Assembly (NCBI GenBank): GCA_028023455.1
Contig: JAQFVV010007258.1
Coordinates: forward strand, 55,959-119,958
Length of the DNA stretch: 64,000 nt
Direction of reading: 5' to 3'
DNA from: Epiperipatus broadwayi
Lineage: Eukaryota > Onychophora > Udeonychophora > Euonychophora > Peripatidae
In this document: piece after piece, positions 46,265 to 57,334 of the stretch
Numbering within the stretch: the stretch's first letter is position 1
Layout of the letters: the number at the start of each line of letters is the position of its first letter
Program-made: the position numbers and the translations under genes
The notes under the pieces: model-generated
Databases searched by the model: none
Told to the model about the DNA's origin: nothing
The model's input: only the letters and a program-made list of their open reading frames with translations

Positions 46265-46463
46265 TATGACTATAGATGGCATTATACCAAAAACACCTTC
46301 AAGCGTTTGTTTACATAAATGTCAGAGCGAGTATTTCACTATCTCTAACTTAATTTCCACCTTCATATCATGATTTCAAGCTATTTGCTATCGTCAGTGA
46401 AGGACAGGATTAAGAAAACAAATGCTTGAAGGTGTTTTTGGTATAACACCATCTATAGTCATA
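46265..46463. mobile_element. MITE with 48-bp TIRs and TA duplication
   Basis: 46267-46461 (195 bp) has inverted ends TGACTATAGATGG...CCATCTATAGTCA that stay paired through the CAAAAACACCTTCAAGC blocks for about 48 bp. TA lies on both sides (46265-46266 and 46462-46463). Size and TA duplication fit a Tc1/mariner-type MITE. Non-coding. Confidence 0.8.
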
Positions 46464-47366
46464 AATACAAGCGTATGCAAGTTTTTAACTTGTGTTTTTT
46501 GTTTTTCATATATATATAATTGTGCCATTTTGTTTAGGTTAGAATAGATTGTTTCTATCAATTTACTGGAAAATTTTAAATTTTAAAGTTAAGCAAGGAA
46601 TGATGTATGTTATGTGTTGATGATCTTTGAAAAATTCAGTTAAGGCAAGTAAAATAATTGATATATAATATTATGTTGGTATTTGTAAGAAAACAGTTAA
46701 CTAAAAATTATTATAAGATAGTATGGTTGGGAGAACTGGCCATAGAAAATACTGATTTAATAAGTTTTATAAATAAATAGTTAAGTAATGCTTTAAAGTT
46801 AAACAAATAGAGTATTCAATAATATAATTGTATTTAGTATTATATTTTAAATCATTTAATTAAAAGTAATAATGTAGAAAGAAAAGTGCATATTCAATTT
46901 TATAATATTAAAATAATTATTTTAAAATTGTGCTACATAATATTGATTTATGTAATATTTTATAAATTAAATTATTTATTTTGGTTTCTTTTAAATTATT
47001 AGCATCTCATTTAGTTTTTTAAATCACGTGACATGTAATATTCACACTTGTTCTTGAAAATAAAATAATGTTATCTGTTATAAATATTAGATTAGGTTTT
47101 AAAAATAGATATAATAGATGAAATTAGATTTATGTTTTTTGTTGAAAATAAATACGTTTTGTTTAAAATAAGGGTAGAAATAATAATAAATATTGAATTG
47201 TGATTTTTAAAAGTTATTTTAAAGTATTTATTAAGTGTAAATAAAATATGAAAATTAATTAAGAATTAAATAATATAATAAAAATAAATATTTAATAAAT
47301 TATTATTAGTTTTAACTTTAATCTGGCATTCATTACCCAGGCTGTTGAAGTAAGCATTGTTGAAAT

Positions 47367-47400
47367 TGACCAATGAAAACATGTAATTTGGGAGGTATAA
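47367..47400 (+). promoter_or_regulatory. Promoter-like CCAAT and TATAAAA pair
   Basis: CCAAT at about 47371 and TATAAAA at about 47396 stand out in a region otherwise lacking such spacing. They may be the promoter of a retroelement. No transcript evidence is available from sequence. Confidence 0.25.
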
Positions 47401-49011
47401 AACAGCTGTGCAGAAAATTTCCAGGTTGCTGTTATACTGTTATCTCATTATACCAATATACTGTTATATCATTGTTACTATTTCTACAACTTCAGTAAAG
47501 TAATTAATAGAATAATAGACAATTTTATTTAACTTCAATTTTATAAAAGTACAGTAATCTATTATTATTATAAGGTCATATTATAGAAATGCGAGGCTAG
47601 AAAATAAGTAGTTCCTTACTTGCCAATCTACTTTATTCGATTTATCATTAACTTTAAACATGGAGAAGTCATCACTAAATATAAAAAGATTGAGAAAATT
47701 TTTAAGTGTTATTGTCATATAAATTATATAATTTTGCCTGTGTTAATAAGTCATATTAATTTATGACTGAATTTTATAGAAAAAACTTCACGGGAAAAAT
47801 ATAAAGAATTTCATCAAAAATATAAAGTAAAATGATATAATATATTTTATTAAGAAAACTTATTTAAAATACGATGAAAAAAATGCTTTTAAAAAGAAAA
47901 AAAACCTTTAAATTTGACCAAACAATTATTTTGGAATGCTAATATATTTCTTTCTGAAGAAATATTGAAAATAATTTAAAATTGGAATTTTTTTTCTAGA
48001 AAATATAAAAATTAAGATCATTTGCAAATATGACATATCATATTTAAAAATATTTAAAATTAATAATTAGCATATGCTGGACATACAAAAGTTTATGAAA
48101 TTTATTTGGGAAAATAATTTAAATTATCGGTGAATGATGGGAAAATTTATTGTGTTTATCAGAAGACATTGAACCTCAGTAAAGATGGAAAAGTTACAAG
48201 AATTTGAAAAATTGTCTTGACAAAGAATATTAAAAGTATTTAAATTAGATATTTACCTAGCAATGAATGCCTGAGTATCTTAAAGTTTTTTGGAGATAAA
48301 AAATATTAATTATATCCATTTGGATATGAAGGAATACAAGTAAAACCATATTTAACTTGAACAGTCATTTTGGATTTTTATGTTGCAATGAGGAGAACAG
48401 AGCATGCATAATTATTGGCATCAAAAGTGTGGTTACTAACATTTTACCAGGAGAAAAAAACACTTCCTGTAATGAACTTATTATTGAGAAAAGAACAGTT
48501 TATCACAAGAAATTTTAATGGAGCTGTTATAAATATATTTTAAATTATTTTTTTTTACTAAAAATTTTATAGTAATGTTTATTCACAGTATAGGGATAGA
48601 ATAGGAACATAAAACATTAAATTATTTACTAATCTAGTAATTAAATTTTTATTGTAAAGAATTTTTTTTTTAAAAAAAAAAACAACAACTTAATATATTT
48701 TAAAGTGTGATAATATGGAATAAACAATAATAAAATGTGTTATTTAGATCGTGATCCAAAATAAATCGAATAAGTAATTGTCAACAGAAATTACTTGTGG
48801 TAATAATGTAAATTATTAATAGTTTTATAATGTATTTTATTATTTTGTGTGGATGTATGGTGTGTATATAAAATATGATACCTACACATAATTTATTATT
48901 TGTTTAATTATTTAGGAATATGCATAATTTTATTCATATCTTAAAGATATTTAAAAATAAGGAAAATATAAGTATTTCTATTATAAGTGAACTTGATCTT
49001 TTATTTGAGTA

Positions 49012-49430
49012 GTTTAAAGCCGTGGTCTTCAACCCTTGGTCCACGGCCCAGTGCCAGGCCATGGAACTTTTCTGATCCACCAGCTAGAGAAAGTTTATAA
49101 TAACAAAATAATAAAAGTTTACATTTTTAATTAATATAAATTAATTTGTTTTTCTAGTTATCACAGATGTTTGGGGGGGAGGGGGTAGAATTACATTTTT
49201 TATTACTTTTCTAAAAAAATTCAAAATTAAAAAAAAAAGTTTTTTTATTGTACAAACTTCATATATATAAAACTTTATCTTATATATTTAACATTGTTGT
49301 TTTGATCAGTTATAACAATTATGCTCATCTTTAAGAAAATTTATCTATAGACTTGTGCAGGTCCGCGAAACCTTATCCTTATTTTTACTGGTCTGCAGGT
49401 GTGAAAAGGTTGAAGACCACTGGTTTAAAG
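49012..49430. mobile_element. hAT MITE with 8-bp target-site duplication
   Basis: 49020-49422 (403 bp) ends in CCGTGGTCTTCAACC and its complement GTTGAAGACCACTG. It is flanked by a perfect 8-bp repeat GTTTAAAG (49012-49019 and 49423-49430). Eight-base duplication and CAGTGGT-CTTCAAC-type ends are those of hAT elements. No coding sequence, so it depends on an autonomous hAT. Its ends differ from those of the hAT at 9.0-11.7 kb. Confidence 0.88.
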
Positions 49431-51639
49431 TATTAAAAATATAACATTGATGCTGATTGTTTATACTTAAGTTTGAGAACTATCAAAGAATGAAATAATC
49501 TTGTCTTATTAGTTAGTTAGACTGTTATTTTAAAAATGAATTTATTTGTTATTATAGAAATTTGGGAATGAATTTAGCAATGTAAGGTGATAGATATTTA
49601 ATGATAATATCTTAGTATTAGGTTACATAAGATCAAGATAATATTGTATGTAGGGTTTATTTATATGGGAATAAGAGTATACTATAATGATGATTATGCA
49701 AGTATAGATAACATAGCCCTAAAGCTTGTGTATATTCATGGCAGTGTTTATTTTCTAGGTGTTAAAGTTGAATGTGCCATAGTGCTGAATAAATTGCCTA
49801 GACATTATATTTGGTAGTAGAGGTTATTAGACAAATAAGTCATACCTCATTTCTTGTACACTGTGACCATGATGATTAGTTAATAAAGAAGTTATTAAGT
49901 AGAAGTTATAGTTTATACCATATACCTACTGGTTTATTTATTATTAAAATTGTCTTGGATTACATTGTGAAAGATAGTAGTTTAAAATTGGAAATAATAT
50001 ATAAGTTTGGAAATACAGAATTGTTCTTAAAGTGGATAATATAAGTTATGTTGCTTAGAGTAAAAATAAGTGTAAAAAAAATTATAAGAACATAATTTCA
50101 TCAATGAAAGAATCATAAAACTTCTTATATTTTAAAAGTGATACTTATTTATTTTTATAAAATAAATAGTTGATAATTAAAAGGGATTTATAAAGATATT
50201 ACTTAATTATTAAGAATTTTTTTTAAAAAAAGATATACTTTGAATGCATATTTTTATTTACAAGTAAAGGTAATAGAATGGATCGTGCTTAATTAATGTA
50301 AGTAGTCATAAGCTTTATAAAAATAATTTTATGACAAATACAGAAATACATATATTATATTTGAAGTTTAAAGTAATAATTAGTAAGCAGCTTAGTTTGA
50401 TGGTATGCTATTAATTAAGGTCATTCACATAATCATTTATTGAAGAATGACTATATAGAATAATACATTGTGTTTTTTAAACTAAATAACAAGAATAAGT
50501 TCATAGTAAAATTATTATCTTATGTTTTTTTAAAACCTATTGAATTAATAAAATTTAATAACTATAACAAAAAATTATATAATAGTATTTTGAAAATAAG
50601 AGCTCATTTAAGAAAATGTTCTGTATCCTATATTTTAGATCATTTAATTTGTATATAAAAGTATTTAAATGTGAATAGATAGAATTCTTTCAGATTGTAA
50701 ATAATGTAAATAATTTTATTATTAAGTGTGTTAATAAAATTGTTAAATTTGTTTTATAAGTCCTGGTGTTGACTCAATTTCTTCACATCACAATTACTTA
50801 ATCACAGATAATTATAATTAAGACACAATATTTGCACATCATAAATAAAGTTGTTATTTAAAATTTATAATGTTTTATTGATATGTTCTATTTAAGAAGT
50901 TTTATTTATTGTATTATTATGATGGTCATGGAATAATAATTCAAAGATTTACATTGAATTATCTTAGTAATGATTGCCACATATTCTCAGATTATAATAT
51001 CATATCATATATGTTTACTTAAGATGTCATATGAATAAGAGAAGGTTATATCACATTATTATTATGTGATATACATGAATAACATTATAAGTAGAAAGAT
51101 AGGAGAGTAAATTATAGATTAAAGGTTAGTATTATTATTTTGTTATTATTAGTATTATTGAATTGTAGTTAGGAATGGTATTAAATCCCTTATCATACTT
51201 GATTACAAAAGTTATAATTAATTTAGAATTATTTTAAGAGAACCTGAGATAATTGGAGTTAAATTAATTTTAATAAAGATATTCAGATTAATTTGTGAAG
51301 AGTTATGTACTTAATTAATTTTGATTAAAGATGTAAGTGTATTATAAATGTAGTATTTAAGTAATAGGAGTAGGGATAGTATTCTTATGCCATTAAGGTG
51401 ATATCCTGTGGGATGTAAGCTTAATGTATTCGTTCTGCCACTTGTAAACTTACTTCATAGTCTCATGATTTTATTAGATATCCATCTATTTAATTTTATA
51501 AAACAGAACTAAATTATTATTTATTGGTTAAACTAGTTTGATAATTGATATTATTAAAGAATATAGTTATTGATTTAGATACATTTTTGGATAAATATAA
51601 TTATTTATCTGAGCTAGATCAAGTGATTATAATTACATA

Positions 51640-51945
51640 TTTCCTGGAAGTGAGGGTACAATATATATATATATGTGTGTGTGTGTGTATGAGGGGGGAT
51701 GATGATCTGGACCAACTGATGAATGCTGGTTGAACATGAAATATATATATATATATTGGAGATCGTGTATCTTTTTCGCATGTGTGTAGTCAAATGTTTC
51801 GGTTGTATGAGATAGAGTGGACTGCTGAAGGAAATCTTGAAAGTCTGTGTTTAAATACCCCATATTACATCTAGACTCCAGGTTATATAAAATATACTTA
51901 TATTTTAAATATTACAAATTATATTTTAATAAATTTTAAATAAAA
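51640..51945 (+). repeat. Dispersed repeat family copy
   Basis: Contains GATGATCTGGACCAACTGATG-like, ATGAGATAGAGTGGA and CTTGAAAGTCTGTGTTTAAA blocks shared with 55245-55430 and, inverted, with 45740-45900. It is preceded by a (TA)n(TG)n run at 51661-51690. Open frames here come from the repeat. Confidence 0.6.
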
Positions 51946-52281
51946 AAAAACTGTTATTATTATTTATTTTTTTTAAACGTATGACCTCTAAAATGCTAGT
52001 ATTTTTTTTATTTATTTATTTTAGAATGTCCAATATTGAGAATATCATCAACATTGTCAAATATTAGTGAAATTAGTATACATTCTAATAAAAATTCAAT
52101 ATGCATTATATAATACCTTCCTAAAAAGTAATAAATGAATGTATCGTTTTATATTGGAGCAATAAAAGTGACAATTTGAGTTTTGGTAGTTAGTCACTAC
52201 TGCTGCACTAATTTAGACAGGGAAAATCTAAAATCATTTATAATAACAATAAAATCAATTAAAAAGAAAAAAATAACTTAC

Positions 52282-52435
52282 CCCATCCAATTAAAGCATA
52301 TATCCAAAATTTTAACCTTTGTATAGAAAAAGTATTTAATACAACTGTACATAAATAAAGGCCTTCAACAAACATCCAAAAAAAGTTTGTTACTTGACAA
52401 TAATTTAAAATTACAAGAAAAATGCGGCATCCTAA
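52282..52435 (-). CDS. Class B1 (secretin/CRF-type) GPCR exon: TM3 to TM4 (154 bp)
   Basis: On the minus strand a TTTCAG acceptor and a GTAAGT donor enclose 154 bp, open in one frame: LGCRIFLVILNYCQ, then VTNFFWMFVEGLYL, CTVVLNTFSIQR and LKFWIYALIGWG. NFFW-F-EGLYL is the TM3 signature of class B receptors, with the conserved Glu of the HETX polar network. The Cys of GCR is the disulfide partner of the loop-2 Cys, and IGWG starts the TM4 signature. The exon ends in phase 1, matching the exon at 36906-36966. The protein is a plasma-membrane peptide-hormone receptor coupling to G proteins. Residue wording is closest to CRF/DH44-type receptors from memory, but the ligand cannot be assigned. Upstream exons (TM1-TM2, hormone-binding ectodomain) were not found to the right. 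Confidence 0.95.
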
Positions 52436-53399
52436 CTGAAATATAAAATAAGTAACATAAATTTATATTTATTACTATGGTTTTATTTCTATCTATCACG
52501 TAGTTATCTATCTATCTATATAACTATGTGATAAACCTATTTAATTATCTATCTTCAAATCTGCTGCCAACTGATATAACAATTTTGTTAATATTGATAT
52601 ATATATATATATGATACATTTCTTAGTTTTATATTTGTTGCAAGATTTTCTGATGCCTAGCAAAAAAAAAGTAACTTGTCTTACGTTGTTATTTTTTAAA
52701 AAAAAATGTTTACTTCTATGATAACAAGAAAACACCAAGTCAGAATTATTTAACAAATTAATTTCTTAATAATATATCATTTTATTTTAACTATGGTTTC
52801 TACATTTTAGTACTGATATTTTCTTTCTATTAAGTTTCATTGGAATATAGATTATAATCCTGAAACTATTAGGCTGATATCAAAAAAAAAAAGTAAAATA
52901 GTTTTTTGCTTATGTCTACGAATTTTAGATTCTGATTCTAAAATAATGTGTATAGATTAGAGGACAACAAATAAAAGCCCCTTCTTTTAATAATAAGAAT
53001 ACATAAAATATTCAAGCATGTTGATATTCTTCATTACATCTTTATAACGAGCTTATATCGATCTTTCAAAACTGAATTGATCTAAAACTAGCCTTGCCAA
53101 AAGTTGAAAAATCCCTCCCCCCCCAAAAAAAAAAAATGTAATAAAGATAACAAAATAGGACAAATAACGAATTAATATGCAATTGTCTTTTTTTTTCTGT
53201 CTCGCTCTCTCTCTCTCTCTGTGTGTGTTTATATATATATATATGCGTGCATATGTGTTAACAACTATAAAACAGTTATATAATTTTGGAAATAAGATTT
53301 TTATTTATGTTAATTAAAATTCATTTTTAAATTTTAATTTTCAAATGAAATGTCATATTAATATTATCATAAAATATCACATTATATTCATTTTTAATC
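52436..53399. other. Receptor intron, no gene recognised
   Basis: AT-rich. Contains a small (TATC)n run near 52488-52515, a (CT)n(GT)n(TA)n compound microsatellite at about 53197-53245, and homopolymers. Confidence 0.5.
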
Positions 53400-54060
53400 A
53401 TCAATTGCATAAGTCACAAAGTTACTTTTTTAAATTCATAATATCTGTTAGCAATTTGTCTTACTCTTAATTTATATATTTTCTTGCTTGATATATTTTT
53501 ATAATTATATATTGTAGTTAATGTAGATTTAACAATTTCAGTGTTGAACAGATTAATTTTTAAACCGATTTCTTTTTATAATTTTTTGTCACCTAATTTG
53601 AATTTTGAAAAATAATATTGACACATTTTCAATAGTTTCGAATAAAATTTCTAATTATTTATCTATTAAAATTATTAAAATTATTTCAACTTTGATTACA
53701 TTATTTCAAATTCATCTTTATTAATAAGTGTTTTAGTAGAAATTTTAAAATTATAATATTGATCCCAATATTTCATGTAATCTATATATATGCCAATTTT
53801 TTAATATTTTTTTTTTTTTTTTACATTTATAACTGAGTTATCCAGATAAGTCAATAAGTGATATCCTTTCAAAAGCATTCAAATCATAGTAATGATAAAA
53901 TCCAAGATGATATTAAAACTTTAACCTTGTTTTATAGCAACAAATTGCAGACTCTTTATAATCAATAGCTTAGAGTTTCAATCAATTTGATATATTTTTA
54001 TCTACCCATAAAATGATTTGAAAGTGATCCTTCCATTGTTAAACATAACAATAATGACAT
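53400..54060 (-). mobile_element. Possible heavily decayed LINE RT fragment
   Basis: On the minus strand near 53510-53600 an interrupted frame reads NRFKNLSVQH or, one frame over, GLKINLFNTEIVKS-like, the motif that follows the FADD box in LINEs. A VKQG-like block may lie near 53930. The rest is too worn. Assignment rests on one motif and its spacing. Confidence 0.35.
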
Positions 54061-55059
54061 CTTCCGGATATTTTTTTTCTCTGCATCTAGTAATTGAGTT
54101 TTACACATTAACTATTGGAGTTTATATATATACAGTCTAATAAAGACGCCACAATAAAACTTTTGTTAAATTTATTTTATGTATTTTTTTTAATTCTTAA
54201 CTTTTTTTAGATAAATGTTAGGTTCCTAGAGAAAAATAAGTTTGCAAAACATTGATTTAAACCAGTAGACAGCGTCATCTAGGTGTAAGAGTGTGATATA
54301 ATAATTTACTGCGTTTTTAAAATTTTACAAACATTCTTTAGTCTTTCTTGTTCATTTTATGTACAATGGAAAATAATTGTATTTCTTTTAAAAAAAATAT
54401 TCATTTGCATCAAAAAGTAAGTTTTTAACTCTTGTTTTGCTACAGTATGTACAATTTATATAGGTTAAAAAATAAGTCCAATCAGAAATCCATGCATTGT
54501 TCTGTTTAATAATGCGTACCCTCTCTTCTGACACTTCTAAACTCTTATTAAGATTAAAGAAAAGTGAAAGCATTCATCAATCAAATTATTCATTTCATGT
54601 TTTTTTTTTATTTCCACGTGGATTATGTTTTATTATTAGATAAAGTTTCCAAATTAATCCTGTACCAAACGGTTTTTACCATTTAAATTATAGTTGTTTG
54701 TAGTGGCAGACACAGGTACAACAAAAGATTAGATATAAATTAAGGGTTATTACTGATGTAATAGATATATGGTAATAATTATTGATGCAGTTGGTACTCC
54801 GTGTGTTGTTAGGTAAAAGATTTTGCATTAGAAATCTTCAAGCATTTGATAAAATAAAACTGTTGAACAGTCAGATTTTTTTTTTTTTTTAATGAAACAC
54901 TTGAAATTATGAAATGTTAAAGATTGTATTTTCTCATTTAATTTTATATTTTGAAAAATTAAAAGAGATATACATTATATAGATATTTAATAAGATTTGG
55001 TAAATAATAGTATTTCTGCATTTCAATATAAATTACAAATTTCAATTTTTTTTTTATTA

Positions 55060-55440
55060 TTTTAACATAATAATGGGTGTGACGAGAATCTTGGTCTCAG
55101 GATGGCCTTTCAGCATTCCATCATCAGATTGTCAATTGGATAGATGGTTGAATAGTTGGAGTGTGGAGAGAATTGAAACCTATCCACTAAAGTATGAAGA
55201 TTGGCTATCTTAATATATATATATATATATCTGAGTATTTATTGCATATATGTGTAGAGATGATAATCTGGACCAACTGATGATTGCTGGTTTAGCATGA
55301 AATACGTATATTGGTGATTATTTATCTTTTCGACATATATATGTTCAAGTGTGTCAGTGTTATGAGATAGAGTGGAGAGTGGTTGATCATGTGAAAGTCT
55401 GTGCTCATATTACATAAACTCTTTTATTTTAACAATGCAG
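55060..55440 (+). repeat. Dispersed repeat family, longest copy
   Basis: It joins both segments seen elsewhere. GATGGCCTTTCAGCATTCC to GGCTATCTTA (like 46080-46240) is followed by (AT)n at 55213-55231. Then GATGATAATCTGGACCAACT to GAAAGTCTGTGCTCATATTA follows (like 51690-51870). The (AT)n core between two conserved halves recurs in several copies. Confidence 0.6.
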
Positions 55441-57129
55441 AAAGCATGGACTAGCCAAGTATTCTAAAACAAACATTTTATTTTTGACTCATCAGAAACG
55501 GGAAATTTTTTAATCTAGAATATAAAAATTAAAATATTTTTAATAATAAAAATGTATTTTTCTTTAAAAATTATTGCTACTATAGTTATATCAAATATTA
55601 TAGAATAAATCCAAAAATAAATTTGAGATCTTCCTGTATTTAAATAAAAGGAAATTTATAAAAAGGACATTTCTAAATACAATAGCTAATAAAAAGATAA
55701 AAGGGATATAAGAAGGGTCTTCAGAAGTTCATTTTTTTAAACTTTACATTTGCTTTCTGTGGCTCAAATATATCTTTATATTTGTTCTGACGATGTCTTT
55801 AGCATTATTGAAGAGAACAAAATCTTAAAAGATATCAGCAAAAATAATATTTAGTCAAGATAGTCATTGTATCTTAATCATGACTTTAATATTATCTCTG
55901 TGTTTATAATAAGTCAATCCACTTGCTATATATTAGTTTTCATTTTTTTTACATAGAAAAAATAAGTACATTAACATACACAAAATAAGAAAAAATAATC
56001 CTAAAACATATATTTTTAAAAGAGATATTCTATGGTAAACATTGACAGTAGTACTATGCTTAATGTAAATAATCAGTAGAATAAACACTTTTGATATTCT
56101 GACGTGATTGAATGTCTCTCTGACGTGATTGAATGTCTCTCATCAGTAATTGTTTGATTTGATAAAGATGTAAATGGAAAGTATTTGATTTTATGAATGA
56201 TTTTTTTTTAATGAAATTATAAAAAAAAAAAATTAAAAGATAATCTCAAATCCAACAGCTTACTTTAAGTTGGTAGTCATCCCCAACTTGAATCATCCAA
56301 AATTATCAAGATTCAACAATAAGTATTTTTTCTCCCCTGGATATTTTTTTGTCTAAATTATCTTTTGTAAACCTATATATCTTTTGTTGAATTGTCTAAT
56401 TTTATTATAGATTTTGTTCAAAAAATAATTTACTTGCTTGGAATATTACTTTTTTTATATTGTCTGTAATCAAATTGAAATAGGGATATTGTCATTATCA
56501 CTATTTCAATTATATTGGTCTAGTCCATATTGAAGGTCTCTTCAACTTTAATCTAGTTATTCTCTTCATAATCTCTTTTCTCTACTTCATATCAGTAAAC
56601 ATTCTTATTTCATCTATTAATCTTGCATGTGATTCTTTCTAGAAATTGGTTTCAGACTGCAACTGTCTAACTTTTCTCTAGCAATATTTTAAGATATTTC
56701 TTCTAGAAATAGAGTCAGATTAAACTTCATGTCAATTTCTTAATTGTTCCAATGATGTTAATCATATTTGCTTGTTCTCTCACACCAACATAATTTTAAT
56801 TTTGATTTCTACTTTGATAAGTTGTGTGAAATATTTAGAGTTATTCTGTTAAGTGTCCACTTCTCAAATCACTATATAAGAACTGATAAAACATGTTTTA
56901 CCACAGCTATTTATACCAAAAAGTATTTAATATGTGTAATTCTATAATTAATTTTACACATTGTGTTTCTATCTGCATTAATCTTCTGATTAAGATATTT
57001 GTAGTTGTTAACATTATTTAATTTCTAATTATCAGTTTTTATTTTCTTCTATGAAATTTATTAAACATTATTTTTTTAACTTTATCTTTAGTAGGTATTT
57101 TGTAACCATTACTAGATAATGTCTGCAAC
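55441..57129. other. No gene recognised
   Basis: AT-rich. A short tandem duplication (TGACGTGATTGAATGTCTCT) at about 56101-56140. The T-rich stretch 56540-57120 could be the antisense of an old element, but no motif is firm. Confidence 0.45.
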
Positions 57130-57334
57130 ATATCTTGATAGAAACAAGGCAAAACTCTCTCCATACAGTAGTGCCACCCCGTGCCAACCAGAGTAATCAA
57201 TGGATGCCAGAAGGCTTTGTGCATAAAATCCCTATTTGGTGCCTACTCATCCAATATTGCCAGACTAGTTTTGCCTTGTTTAATAACAATTATGTGCTAG
57301 TATAAGAGATGGTGATCATGTGATATCTTGATAG
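57130..57334. mobile_element. Small foldback relative of the 458-bp repeat, 12-bp target-site duplication
   Basis: The insert 57142-57322 (181 bp) carries GAGTAATCAATGGATGCCAG, GCATAAAATCCCTATTTGG-type and CCTACTCATCCAATAT blocks of the 44-45 kb array. It starts AAACAAGGCAAAACT and has the exact complement AGTTTTGCCTTGTTT at 57267-57281, followed by the family tail TTATGTGCTAGTAT. A perfect 12-bp direct repeat ATATCTTGATAG flanks it (57130-57141 and 57323-57334). Internally deleted: the hammerhead-like block is missing. Confidence 0.82.

Larger units (their letters stand above)
47330..50790 (+). other. Unassigned region, possible worn element with promoter-like start
   Basis: Near 47370 GACCAATGAAAA is followed about 20 bp later by GGTATAAAACAGC, a CCAAT/TATA arrangement. 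From there A-rich plus-strand sequence continues with some protein-like open stretches, for example 48376-48525 (HFGFLCCNEENRACIIIGIK then SVVTNILPGEK) and the 62-codon frame at 50470-50658. Near 50730-50745 is AATAAAATTGTTAAA. I cannot assign a family. A decayed LTR or other retroelement is possible but no repeated ends were seen. A hAT MITE is inserted at 49012-49430. Confidence 0.3.
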
